A stretch of 64,000 nucleotides of DNA from Aureispira sp963837355 (GTDB lineage Bacteria > Bacteroidota > Bacteroidia > Chitinophagales > Saprospiraceae): contig CAWIMY010000002.1 in assembly GCA_963837355.1 (NCBI GenBank), forward strand, positions 868,001-932,000. Direction: 5' to 3'. The position numbers and the translations under genes were made by a program. Numbering within the stretch: position 1 is the stretch's first letter; every line of letters begins with the position of its first letter. Shown here one piece after another: positions 24,875-34,571 of this stretch. A model generated the notes under the pieces. It worked only from the letters and a program-made list of their open reading frames with translations, did not search any database and was not told where the DNA came from.

Positions 24875-27790
24875 TTACTGCGCGATCAACCGTCCCGCAT
24901 GTAAGAAATGCCCATCGCCCTCCAAGCGATAAAAATAAACGCCCGCTTGCAAGCGCTTGCGCTGCAAAACAATTTCTTGTGCGCTGTTGCTGGTCTGCAC
25001 TTGCTCGACGAGTTGCCCCAAGGCATTGTACACCTGCAAAGTCAAGGTTTCGTAAGAACGGTCGCCTTCGACGCGTAGCGTGGTGGCTTGGTCAAACGGA
25101 TTGGGAAAAGCCGTAACGGTTATGGCATCGCCTTGTTCTAGCTTGGGCAAATCGGTAAATACAATAAAGTTTTCGCCAATGGTATGGAAGGTGGTATTGG
25201 TAATAATCGGCGGATTTCGATCAAAGTAAATTGCTGCGGTGTTGTGAATGACGGTTCCGAGGGGATTGTTAGGTTGTTGTTTGATTTTGAAATCAATAAA
25301 GCCTTGAGAAGCGGCCATGTTACTACTGCTATCAGGTAATCGAATATTGTCGTACGTTACTTTTAGGACATTTGGATGGATTAATTCCCACGTATAAGCA
25401 TGACTAGAAACCGTAGGCACTACCGTTAGAGGATCTAACAGAGGCGATAACGTGTCTAGCAAGACTACGTCTTCGGCATAGGAAGTCCCTGTGTTTTGAA
25501 AGCGGATGCGGTATTTTAAGGCTTCGTTGACGCGGATATAGTGCAAGCTATCGTAGCCAATCGGAAAGCCCTGCTTGTCATTGGGGTCATACGCTCCTAC
25601 ATTTCGTTGGCAATCCATTCCTGTAAAGGGGCTTCCTTCATCCATAGAAAAGACATTAACCAGTCCCGTAATTACGGTGTTGTTGAGGGCGGTATCCAAA
25701 CAGCCTTCTACTGAAGCCGAAGCCGTTAAGCCCCAAGGGTAACCCACAGGATGGTCTACCTCTGCGCGGTAGAAGTTTCCCGTAGCGGGGTAGTAGCGCC
25801 AAGGGGTTGAAGCACCTACGGACAAGTTATTAACCGTCGTTCTAAAGTAAGTGGTATTATTGCCAAATATCCGATAATTTCGCGGTACAGTTAAGGCTTG
25901 ATGCCCCAGATTGCGCACTCGAAAAGACACTGAATCATTCTGACATCTGCCTTCTACGACCAGCCGTGCCCCTGTCCAGCTAAGGCAATCTAGGTCAGGT
26001 GTTGGATAAATGTTAGCGGTAGTACAATGAGTAAAACCTCTATTATCTAAGTGGCAGAGTGAGTCCAACAGGGCAGTAATAGTAAAGGTACTACACGTAT
26101 TAGGGGCAAGGTTGCCCACAAAGAAACGGTAGGTATCTTGGCGATGCTGTACGATTGGAATCGAAGCGGTAGCCGCGCTAAACAAAGGATCAAGGATTAC
26201 TTCTATATAAACCGAATCTACGGCAACAATCCCTTGATTACAATAATGCACGTGATAGGTATTGTTAGTACAATGCCGCAGAGTTTGCGCCCCTATATCA
26301 ACGGATAAATAAGGACAAGAAGCTGATAGATTTACTGGAATGTTTTTTTGGAGTAGTACTATACTACTAGAGATGAATAGACTATCGGTGTAACAACTAT
26401 CCAATGCAAAATAATTGTGATAAGGTTCAACAGTATAGCCACTGCTGGAGTCCACCAAGAAATAATATTCGCCCGCCGCGCTAGTTCTCGTGACCCAAGA
26501 TTGGGTGCCCTGTCGAAGGACGATGACCTGATTGGCAAACAACGGCTCGCCGATGTCCCACTCGCAGTTTCCACTAGTGTCTTGGTACAGTCGCCCTAAC
26601 AGATGGACGCTACCTGGTGGAACAATGGTAATAGTAAAGGATTGTAAGCCAACTACAGGGCAGTGATTATCGTTAAATGTCAGGGTGAAATTACGGTATT
26701 GGCTAACGATGCCTAAGTTGATTTCGACAGTCAGTTGCGTAGGACTTGTAGCCGTCGTTTGAATGGTCGCATTGGAATAAACCTGCAAAATATTGGAAGC
26801 ATTGGTATCTAACCAGATAGAATCTAGCGGACTCGCATCACTCAGTTCAAGACGCAAAATAGTTGCCCCATTGCTATTGGCTACAAAGGTTCTATTGTTG
26901 CCTTGCGCTTGCCAAGCACCATTAACAAAATCAAAGGTACTGTCTATTTGAGTAGACGGATTGTTGGCATTGACTACCTGAATTACTGTGCTAAAGGTAG
27001 TTGAACCAATGAGTTGTCCCTGTCGGTATTCATCTACCGCAATACATAATATAGAAGTGTGTGCCTGAGTACTAATGAATGAAACCTCTCCTGTACGAGA
27101 ATTGATGTGAAAGGTGTTCTGTGCCGTGGAAAAGGGGGAGGCATTAGAATAAGTGGGGCCATACACTGAAGTACTATTATTTGAAGTAGTTGGATCGGTG
27201 ACTCGATAAACCAATGAATCTCCATCAGGGTCTCTCATACCACAGGAAATATGTTGTAGGCTATTGGAATAAAAAGTATAGGTAGGGTGATAATCCATTA
27301 CAGGAGAATTATTGACACAGATAGCAGTATCTAGGATAAAGAACCCCGATTTGGCCCACGCATAGGCAGACCTGTTACTTCTCACATTATCAAGGTAGTA
27401 GATATCACTAGGAGCACTTGCTCTGAATTCCCAACCACATTGAATAGGAGGAAATGTTAGGATCCCTCTATAAACACTTACTTCCCGATCTGAAAGAGAA
27501 AAACAATTCGGTGTGACATTATTACAGTCAATACCAATACTATACCTATTTATCAATGGTAGGTTGGCACCTAGAAATGTATTAGTAGGAGTAGTACAAT
27601 TATTAGGAATACCTCTTACACTAATGATGGATCCAAGAGGAAGGTTGCCACAGTCTGTATAAGATCGAACGGTGATTTCGTATTGATTGTTGCCAAGACA
27701 AACATAATCCAACTGTGCCCCGAGTGCATGGTTAGCATTAGTCCAGTAGGCTTGTAATAAAAGTAAGCTAAGTAAAAATAATTGTTTCAT
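24875..27790 (-). CDS. Giant secreted protein with DUF7619-like domain and T9SS sorting tail (paralog 1)
   Basis: The 971-residue protein starts with a signal peptide (MKQLFLLSLLLLQAYWTNA). The N-terminal domain has the repeated-family opening LDYVCLGNNQYEITVRSYTDC, Cys-rich, then MRDPDGDSLVYRV and VDEYRQGQLIG. A cadherin/CNA-B-like segment (GRLYQDTSGNCEWD) precedes a region of about 200 residues with the block GAYDPNDKQGFPIGYDSLHY, typical of DUF7619. The C-terminus (about 890-971) is a T9SS type A sorting domain: AFPNPFDQATTLRV, LQVYNALGQLVEQ and AGVYFYRLEGDGHFLHAGRL. It is therefore exported by T9SS and attached or released at the surface. Unlike its three paralogs it lacks the CCR(N/S) motif near residue 120 (it reads CGWEFRASAPSDIYY). 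It is the last of four tandem genes. Confidence 0.88.
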   Translation of the reverse strand: MKQLFLLSLLLLQAYWTNANHALGAQLDYVCLGNNQYEITVRSYTDCGNLPLGSIISVRGIPNNCTTPTNTFLGANLPLINRYSIGIDCNNVTPNCFSLSDREVSVYRGILTFPPIQCGWEFRASAPSDIYYLDNVRSNRSAYAWAKSGFFILDTAICVNNSPVMDYHPTYTFYSNSLQHISCGMRDPDGDSLVYRVTDPTTSNNSTSVYGPTYSNASPFSTAQNTFHINSRTGEVSFISTQAHTSILCIAVDEYRQGQLIGSTTFSTVIQVVNANNPSTQIDSTFDFVNGAWQAQGNNRTFVANSNGATILRLELSDASPLDSIWLDTNASNILQVYSNATIQTTATSPTQLTVEINLGIVSQYRNFTLTFNDNHCPVVGLQSFTITIVPPGSVHLLGRLYQDTSGNCEWDIGEPLFANQVIVLRQGTQSWVTRTSAAGEYYFLVDSSSGYTVEPYHNYFALDSCYTDSLFISSSIVLLQKNIPVNLSASCPYLSVDIGAQTLRHCTNNTYHVHYCNQGIVAVDSVYIEVILDPLFSAATASIPIVQHRQDTYRFFVGNLAPNTCSTFTITALLDSLCHLDNRGFTHCTTANIYPTPDLDCLSWTGARLVVEGRCQNDSVSFRVRNLGHQALTVPRNYRIFGNNTTYFRTTVNNLSVGASTPWRYYPATGNFYRAEVDHPVGYPWGLTASASVEGCLDTALNNTVITGLVNVFSMDEGSPFTGMDCQRNVGAYDPNDKQGFPIGYDSLHYIRVNEALKYRIRFQNTGTSYAEDVVLLDTLSPLLDPLTVVPTVSSHAYTWELIHPNVLKVTYDNIRLPDSSSNMAASQGFIDFKIKQQPNNPLGTVIHNTAAIYFDRNPPIITNTTFHTIGENFIVFTDLPKLEQGDAITVTAFPNPFDQATTLRVEGDRSYETLTLQVYNALGQLVEQVQTSNSAQEIVLQRKRLQAGVYFYRLEGDGHFLHAGRLIAQ

Positions 27791-27899
27791 AAAGGGTAAA
27801 GTTCTTAATGGTGAAAGTATAGTAAATTGTTCTTGTGCTTTTTTTATAACGGTAGTTTAGAGTAAAATGCTGCTTTTTAGAATAAAATAAAAGAACAAT

Positions 27900-27935
27900 A
27901 AAAAAGGTTACCTAAGTCTTAGACCTAGGTAACCT
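27900..27935 (-). terminator. Terminator of the second giant T9SS gene
   Basis: The 10-bp perfect stem AGGTTACCTA / TAGGTAACCT (outer arms 27905-27914 and 27926-27935) is followed on the minus strand by a run of six Ts, 33 bases beyond the stop at 27969. Confidence 0.75.
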
Positions 27936-27968
27936 GGGTTTCTAATAAAGCAACTAAAACCAACCCAC

Positions 27969-30902
27969 TTACTGCGCGATCAAACGCCCCGCATGTAAGA
28001 AATGCCCATCGCCCTCCAAGCGATAAAAATAAACGCCCGCTTGCAAACGCTTGCGCTGTAGAACAATTTCTTGGGCGTTAGTGCTCGTTTGCACTTGCTC
28101 GACCAACTGCCCCAAGGTATTGTACACTTGCAAAGTCAGGTTCTCATAAGAACGATCGCCTTTGACGCGTAGCGTGGTGGCTTGGTCAAACGGATTGGGA
28201 AAGGCCGTAATGGTGACGGCATCGCCTTGCTCTAGCTTGGGCAAGTCGGTAAATACAATAAAGTTTTCGCCAATGGTATGGAAGGTGGTATTGGTAATAA
28301 TCGGCGGATTTCGATCAAAGTAAATTGCTGCGGTGTTGTGGATGACCGTTCCTATTGGGTTGTCGGTTTTTTGTTTGATTTTGAAATCCACAAAACCCTG
28401 TGAGGCTAAGGAATCATCTTGTGCAGCAGGCAATTGAATGTTGTTAAAATAGAACTCTAAAATGCGGCCTTCTTTCAAGCGCCAGTAATACGCGTGGCTG
28501 GCTACCGAAGACACAATGGTGGTCGGATTTAAATCCCAAGATAGGGTGTCGATCACGACGACATCTTGCGCGAAGAAGGTACCCGTGTTTTGAAAGCGGA
28601 TGCGGTATTTCAAATCTTCATTGGCCTTGATGTAGTGCGCAGTACTGTAGCCAATCGGAAAGGCTTGTTTGTCATTGGGGTCATAGCTGCCTACGTTGGG
28701 CTGGCAATCGGTGGCCAAGTAGGGTAAACCTTCATTCAAAGAAAAAATGTTCACCATACCCGTGCTGACAGAACCGCCGAAATTGGCACTGTCTAGACAA
28801 GCTTCTACGACGGTAGCCGTCGTCGCTCCCCACGGATAATAGAGTTCTTGCTCTATTTCTGCGCGGTAGGTTTGTCCCGTGGCGGCATAGCTGACCCACG
28901 GCGAGCTAGCACCTGCGGCTAAGTTGACCCAATCGCCTGTCAAGAAGGTTGTATTGTCAATAATAAGGCGGACAGGGCGTACCGTGGACATAGCTTGTTG
29001 GCCTACATTGTGTACGCGGAAAGCAACTGAATCGTTGAAGCAGCGTCCTTCGATTTCTAAGCGGGCACCAGGCCATGCGTTGCACAGGATATCGGGATAA
29101 ATATGCGCTGTGGCACAGTGGTTGAAGCCTCGGATTGAGAAATCGCAAGCGGTATCTAGTACGCCTACAATTTGGAAGCTGCCACAAAATCCAACAGGAA
29201 GACTATCCAAATCAAAGGTATATACATTGCCGCTTTGGCTAAGAATAGGCAGGGTAGTGCTGTCAACCACAAACAGCGAATCCAAGGTTACGGTGACAGA
29301 GGCATTGTTGGCCGTGACATTGCCATTGTTACAATAGCCGACGACATAAGTAGATTGTTGGCAATGGACAAGGGCTGCCGCACCAATATTGACTTGCAAC
29401 AAAGGGCACCAAGCGGTTACTTGTACTGGAACTTCTAAGTAAACCGTTGGGTTGCTAGCGGTAATGGTAAACGATTGCAAAGTTGGACAGAGTTGATTTA
29501 AACTAGAAGTCGGAACATAGGATAGGTTATAAGTACCTGTATCAATAACCATCGAAAAGTTGCCTTGTCCATCTACAGGAACGCTCAAAATGGCATTGCC
29601 TTTGCTGATGTACAACTGGCCACCAGCAGGCGTATTTTCGGAAGCATCCGCCAAGCAATTGCTGTTATCATCTATAAATAAACGTCCGCTAAACTGCGCG
29701 CAATTCGCACGAGCTACTAAGTCTATTCCAAAGGTTTGCAAATTGACTACAGGGCAAGCATCGTCGCTAAATCCTAGCGTGAAACTGCCAATTTGAGCTA
29801 CAGGAAGGGTTATTTCTACGCTTAGTTGATTGGCGGTAGCACCAGCAGTCGCTTGGATAACCGCATTGGGATAGGTTCTCAACAAGGAAGAATAGATCTC
29901 ACTTATCAAAATAGAATCGCCCAAATCTATATCCAACAAATCCAGTTTAAAGGTCAAGGACTCTCCAGGACAAACGTCGAATGTAGTGTTGGTACCTTGT
30001 GGCTGCCAAGTACCATTGACCCATCTGGAGACTTGATTCAAGGCGACCGCATTGTTATTATTACAAGGTACAACAGCTATTTGTAAGGTGCGCTGGCTTT
30101 CGCCAATGAGCTGCCCGTTGCGGTATTCTTGTACTAGAATATCGGCAATGCCGACTTGTTGACCCGCTGGTGTAAACATGAATTGACCACTACTGGGATT
30201 GATAGGAAATCCCCCTGTCGTTAATAGGGGTTGGGTGCCACTAGTCGATGCCATATACATTACTGGTTGATTGGCAGATTGCAAGGAAGGCACTAAGCTA
30301 TAGGCCAAAGAATCCCCATCAGGGTCGATCATCGTGTTCGATACATTTTGTAAGCTGTTGTCACAAACAACAAAAACAGGGGTGCTATTAAAATAGGGGG
30401 CGCTGTTGTGTCCAATAGTAGAATCCAACAAAGATGTGAAGACGTAAATGCTAGCGCCAGCTGGGTTAATAATCGTTGTAATCGCATTATTGCGACAACA
30501 ACTCTCATAAGAGGCTCTCCATTTACAGCCTTGAAATTGACTCAAATTAATGCGGCCTTTGTAAATGTGTTCTTCATATCCTATACCATTGCTGGCAGGG
30601 TTGGAACAGCTATTTTGTCCTGCGGAGTCGGAACATAGAAGTGGAATCTCTCTTTGGCTGACTAAGTTGGCTGTTAAGTTCATTGAACTTGAGGCACAGG
30701 CACCAATCGGATCAATATCGATGAAGATGGAACTGAAGGCATTGATACCACTGCAATCACGGTATAACCGTACGGTAAATTCATACTCGTTGTTGCCTAA
30801 ATGTTCGTAACTAATATCCAGCGCCGCGATGTGGCTAGCTTTGACAGAGGAGCTGCCGAGCAAAAACGCTAAGCAGAAAAAAAGAAGGGAAAAGTATTTC
30901 AT
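27969..30902 (-). CDS. Giant secreted protein with CCRN motif, DUF7619-like domain and T9SS tail (paralog 2)
   Basis: The start at 30902 gives a signal peptide (MKYFSLLFFCLAFLLGSSSV); a longer frame to 30941 adds 13 residues. The 977-residue protein opens ALDISYEHLGNNEYEFTVRL, then CKWRASYESCCRNNAITTII (CCRN motif near residue 135) and MIDPDGDSLAYSLVP. A SD/CNA-B-like insert (GRLFIDDNSNCLADASENT), NVGSYDPNDKQAFPIGY, a DUF7619-like region and a T9SS tail follow. The last about 125 residues are nearly identical to paralog 1, and the DNA at 28246-28340 matches 25152-25246 over 95 bases without difference. The protein is inferred to be surface-exposed or released, perhaps an adhesin; no enzyme motif is visible. 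Confidence 0.88.
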   Translation of the reverse strand: MKYFSLLFFCLAFLLGSSSVKASHIAALDISYEHLGNNEYEFTVRLYRDCSGINAFSSIFIDIDPIGACASSSMNLTANLVSQREIPLLCSDSAGQNSCSNPASNGIGYEEHIYKGRINLSQFQGCKWRASYESCCRNNAITTIINPAGASIYVFTSLLDSTIGHNSAPYFNSTPVFVVCDNSLQNVSNTMIDPDGDSLAYSLVPSLQSANQPVMYMASTSGTQPLLTTGGFPINPSSGQFMFTPAGQQVGIADILVQEYRNGQLIGESQRTLQIAVVPCNNNNAVALNQVSRWVNGTWQPQGTNTTFDVCPGESLTFKLDLLDIDLGDSILISEIYSSLLRTYPNAVIQATAGATANQLSVEITLPVAQIGSFTLGFSDDACPVVNLQTFGIDLVARANCAQFSGRLFIDDNSNCLADASENTPAGGQLYISKGNAILSVPVDGQGNFSMVIDTGTYNLSYVPTSSLNQLCPTLQSFTITASNPTVYLEVPVQVTAWCPLLQVNIGAAALVHCQQSTYVVGYCNNGNVTANNASVTVTLDSLFVVDSTTLPILSQSGNVYTFDLDSLPVGFCGSFQIVGVLDTACDFSIRGFNHCATAHIYPDILCNAWPGARLEIEGRCFNDSVAFRVHNVGQQAMSTVRPVRLIIDNTTFLTGDWVNLAAGASSPWVSYAATGQTYRAEIEQELYYPWGATTATVVEACLDSANFGGSVSTGMVNIFSLNEGLPYLATDCQPNVGSYDPNDKQAFPIGYSTAHYIKANEDLKYRIRFQNTGTFFAQDVVVIDTLSWDLNPTTIVSSVASHAYYWRLKEGRILEFYFNNIQLPAAQDDSLASQGFVDFKIKQKTDNPIGTVIHNTAAIYFDRNPPIITNTTFHTIGENFIVFTDLPKLEQGDAVTITAFPNPFDQATTLRVKGDRSYENLTLQVYNTLGQLVEQVQTSTNAQEIVLQRKRLQAGVYFYRLEGDGHFLHAGRLIAQ

Positions 30903-31036
30903 AAGTATTGGGAATTGAAGTGTGGATAAATAAGTAAACAAACAACTGGTAAATAGCTACTTCTACTAATAGAACGCGCGGCTTTGTCTAAATGTCACCT
31001 TCTTGTCGGAAGTTTATTTTGGACAGTAATCACAAT

Positions 31037-31066
31037 AAAAAAAGCCTCCCCACAAATGGAGAGGCT
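31037..31066 (-). terminator. Terminator of the third giant T9SS gene
   Basis: The stem AGCCTCTCC / GGGGAGGCT (one mismatch) is followed on the minus strand by seven Ts, 25 bases beyond the stop at 31091. Confidence 0.75.
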
Positions 31067-31090
31067 TTTCAAAAGTATAGCGGTAACTAC

Positions 31091-34027
31091 TTAACGCGCA
31101 ATTAATTGTCCCGTTTGTAAGAAAATACCATCTCCTGTTAAGCGGTAAAAGTAAATGCCAGCGGGTAGACCTTGACGCTGCACGGTCAGGGTAGCCGTGC
31201 CGTCTTGGTTGCGAACTTGCTGCACCAATTGCCCCAAGCTATTGTAAACCATTAACTGTAAAGTTTCATAAGGCAGCTCCCTGTGGATGTGCAAGGTAGT
31301 GGACTGCTCGAAAGGATTCGGGGCAACCGTCACCCTCCATTCCTTATCAACCGTCAAATCAGTCAAGGGCGTAAAGATTAAGAAATTCTCGTCGATGGTA
31401 TGAAAGGTGCTGTTGGTGGTGAGCGCGGCTTGCCCGTCCCAATAAATCGTCGCCTCGTTATTAATAACCGATCCCAAGGGATTGTTGGGTTGTTGCTGTA
31501 CCGCAAAATCAACAAACCCACTAGCATTGCTCGGCAAAGCAATGTTGGGGAAGGTGATTTCTAGAATACGACTCTCGCGCACGCGCCACGTATAAGCATG
31601 GCTAGCGGCATTGGGTAAAACCGTCATGGCATCTAAAAAAGGAGATAAGGTATCTATGACCAGTAGGTTTTGTACAGGAGTGGTTCCCGTATTTTGAAAG
31701 CGGATACGGTAGGTCAAGTCTTCATTGGGTTGGATATAATGCGCATTGCTGTAGCCGATAGGAAACGCTTGTTTATCATTGGAATGGAATCCTGTACTGC
31801 TGGCTTGGCAGTCGATGGCCTGATAGGGGGCACCGTCGTCTAGCGAAAAGATATTGACAAAGCCAGTCTGCAAAGCAGTGGTAGCGTGGGCGCTGTCTTG
31901 GCAACCTTCTAGGGTGGCAGAAGCTTGGAGTCCCCAAGGATAGCCCGCTTCTTGATCGATTTCTAAGCGGTAAGTCGCGCCTATGGCGGGGTAATTCATC
32001 CAAGGAGTGGTGGCGCCTGCTGCCAAACTAAGCGGCGAGCTGTTGAAGATAAGGCTGTTGTTTTCTAGGACGCGGTAAGGGCGGGCAGTAGTTAGGGCTT
32101 GTTGGCCTATATTGATAATCCGAAAGGCGACGGAATCATTATGGCAACGCCCTTCAACAACTAAGCGCGCCGCTGTCCAAGCATTACAAAGCGTGTCGGG
32201 ATAAATGTGGGCTTGGGCGCAAAAGCTTTGTCCCAATAGGGTAGTACAGGCCGTGTCTAAGCGTCCATATATCACAAAATTCCCACAAGAAGCCGCAGCA
32301 AGCGTATCGAGGTTGAAGGTATAGGTAGAACTATTTTGGCTCGTCCAAGGAATAGAACTGCTGTCCACGACAAACAGACTATTTAAGGTAACGGTAATCG
32401 ACGCTTGGGCGGCGGCAAGGGTTCCGCGATTACAATAATTAATGGTGTATTGGTTATTGGCACAAGCCACAAGCTGCGCGCTGCCAATGTTGACGTTTAA
32501 AAGGGGGCACAAAGTGGTGACCTCAGTGGGCAAATTATGTTGTGCAATGGTGGTAGGGTTGGGATGCAACACAGTTTGGGCGCTGGTGCAAAGCGTTCGA
32601 TAAGGCGCGCCTTGTTGCACCGTTATCGTATAAGTGCCCGTATCGGCTACCATAAAATTATAAAAACCACTAGCTAGCGTCGTTGTGGATTGGGTAAGAC
32701 CTCCTTTGGTCAAGGTAACAAGGGCTTCATTGAGGCGGGTTTCACTTCCATCTAATAGACAATTGTTATTACCATCATTAAAAACATAGCCCCAAATACG
32801 GCCACAGGCCGCACGCGGCGTAAAGCCAATGCCATAGCTCTGTATGCCTCCAGGGAGACATTTGCTGTCACTAATGGAAAATTGAAAGCCTTCGTAACGC
32901 ACGGCAGGAATCTGTATTTCCAAGATTAATCGGTTGCTAGTGGGCTGTGTACTTGTTATGGTAGCCGATGGATAAACCATTGCTAAGGAATTGTATAAAT
33001 TATCCAAGGATACTGTATCGGTCACATCGTCATCTAAGAATTCTAAGCGGAACGTCACATTCTCCCCTGGGCAGACCTCGAAGTTAGTGTCCGTGCCTTG
33101 GGAGTGCCAAGCTGTACCGTTAAAGCGCGTCACGTCGACCAGCTGGGGAATGCTGTTGATTTGGCCTGTTACTATATTAGTGACTATAGGATAGTAGGTT
33201 CTGCGGTTGATGCCTATTAATTGCCCATTGCGATATTCCTCAACGACAATATCAAATAGAGAATACTGTACCATATTAATACGAGGCGTAAAGGACAAGT
33301 TACCCGTAACAGGGTCAAATCCAATGCTGTTGGCAGGGGTCGTATAAAAAGGTTGGCTCGTAGAAAGTCCTGCGGCAAAAACGTCGGATACATTGCTATC
33401 CAGCAAGCAAGGCGCTAAGGAGTAGACCAAAGAATCTCCATCAGGATCAAACATCATATTCGCCACATGGTAAGGCTTACCCGCTTCCAGATAATCGACA
33501 GGCAGGTCTATGGAGTACGCAGATCGATTGCAAACGGATGGATCAACAATAATAGCTTCCGTGTAAACGGCGGTTAAGGATGAATTAACTACATTAGTAA
33601 ATATATGACTACGACAACAAGTCTTGTAATAGATGCGCAACGGACAACCCTGCATGGCTACAGGAACCGTCACGGTGTCTCTGTAAATATACTCATTGTA
33701 GTACTTCATCTTGTCAATAGAAGAAAGGGTACTACAATCGGTAATGGGAGGCAAATCGTAACAAAAAAAAGGTACCACATTGTGCTGATATAAGGGCAGG
33801 TTAATAGATTGGGCGGGGCCTACACAAGCCCCCATTCCACTCAAATACACATTGGTAGTAACAGGGGGAATATCCGTGCAATAGATGGGCATGTACAAGG
33901 TTATTTCGTATTGCTGGTTGCCCAAACATTGGTAGCTAATACTCATTGCATGTTCGTGAGTCGCCTGTGCCCGAAAAGACAGCAGCGGAAACCACAAGCA
34001 GCAGCTCAAGAAAAATAGATTTTTCAT
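31091..34027 (-). CDS. Giant secreted protein with CCRS motif, DUF7619-like domain and T9SS tail (paralog 3)
   Basis: The ATG at 34027 begins a signal peptide (MKNLFFLSCCLWFPLLSFRA); an upstream frame to 34159 is unlikely. The product is 978 residues. Domain order matches its neighbours: YQCLGNQQYEITLYMPIYC, a CCRSHIFTN motif, MMFDPDGDSLVYSLAPC, VVEEYRNGQLIG, a WGYVFNDGNNNCLLDGSET CNA-B/SD-like insert, a NDKQAFPIGYSNAHYIQPNE region and a C-terminal T9SS type A tail (VAPNPFEQSTTLHI, LQLMVYNSLGQLVQQV). It is the most diverged of the four: the block GSYDPNDKQ reads GFHSNDKQ. The tail still ends ...DGIFLQTGQLIAR. It is exported by T9SS; the function is unknown. Confidence 0.87.
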   Translation of the reverse strand: MKNLFFLSCCLWFPLLSFRAQATHEHAMSISYQCLGNQQYEITLYMPIYCTDIPPVTTNVYLSGMGACVGPAQSINLPLYQHNVVPFFCYDLPPITDCSTLSSIDKMKYYNEYIYRDTVTVPVAMQGCPLRIYYKTCCRSHIFTNVVNSSLTAVYTEAIIVDPSVCNRSAYSIDLPVDYLEAGKPYHVANMMFDPDGDSLVYSLAPCLLDSNVSDVFAAGLSTSQPFYTTPANSIGFDPVTGNLSFTPRINMVQYSLFDIVVEEYRNGQLIGINRRTYYPIVTNIVTGQINSIPQLVDVTRFNGTAWHSQGTDTNFEVCPGENVTFRLEFLDDDVTDTVSLDNLYNSLAMVYPSATITSTQPTSNRLILEIQIPAVRYEGFQFSISDSKCLPGGIQSYGIGFTPRAACGRIWGYVFNDGNNNCLLDGSETRLNEALVTLTKGGLTQSTTTLASGFYNFMVADTGTYTITVQQGAPYRTLCTSAQTVLHPNPTTIAQHNLPTEVTTLCPLLNVNIGSAQLVACANNQYTINYCNRGTLAAAQASITVTLNSLFVVDSSSIPWTSQNSSTYTFNLDTLAAASCGNFVIYGRLDTACTTLLGQSFCAQAHIYPDTLCNAWTAARLVVEGRCHNDSVAFRIINIGQQALTTARPYRVLENNSLIFNSSPLSLAAGATTPWMNYPAIGATYRLEIDQEAGYPWGLQASATLEGCQDSAHATTALQTGFVNIFSLDDGAPYQAIDCQASSTGFHSNDKQAFPIGYSNAHYIQPNEDLTYRIRFQNTGTTPVQNLLVIDTLSPFLDAMTVLPNAASHAYTWRVRESRILEITFPNIALPSNASGFVDFAVQQQPNNPLGSVINNEATIYWDGQAALTTNSTFHTIDENFLIFTPLTDLTVDKEWRVTVAPNPFEQSTTLHIHRELPYETLQLMVYNSLGQLVQQVRNQDGTATLTVQRQGLPAGIYFYRLTGDGIFLQTGQLIAR

Positions 34028-34571
34028 AATAAAATGATTAAAAAAGATGGGAGGAAAGGCCAAGGGAGTTAAGCTTGGCTTAATTAATACGCTCTTCCTA
34101 CACCCAAATTTCCCTATACGGATACCGCTGTTAAAGGGGGCTTTTAAGTAGTCCCTCAAAAGTTCTCGCAGTAAAAAACAGCTATTTTTCCCTATTTCTG
34201 CGTTGAAAATACTCGCTTTAGCCCGCTAAAGCTCCGTTTTTCGCCTCGAACTAGTAAAAAATACTCTATTTTTTATTCTACGGTTTCTTTTATGTGCCTA
34301 CTTAAGAAGAAGCTATTTAAAGTTAAGGATTTAGTGACAGACTTAAGAATGCTTGCAGAGCGAGACATAGAAAATGATCAGAAAACTGAATTGGGGAAGC
34401 CCTTTTTGTTAATAATTGTTATAAATCACTAAAATTGATTCGCTTACGTCATGAAAAAGAAGCAGTTTAGTTTTTTTAAGTAGGCTGTTTATCCCCACTC
34501 TTCTAGTAACAAAAAGAGACCATTGGTTTCCCAATAGCCTCCTTTCAAAACTTAAAAAAAATGCTGTATTG
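34028..34571. other. Intergenic region between T9SS paralogs 3 and 4
   Basis: These 544 AT-rich bases lie between two tandem minus-strand genes. They contain the terminator of paralog 4 at 34511-34541. No open frame with coding character and no exact TAnnTTTG promoter element for paralog 3 was found. Confidence 0.5.
34511..34541 (-). terminator. Terminator of the fourth giant T9SS gene
   Basis: On the minus strand an 11-bp stem with two wobbles, GAGGCTATTGG / CCAATGGTCTC, with a GAAA tetraloop, is followed by TTTTT; it lies 31 bases past the stop at 34572. Confidence 0.7.
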
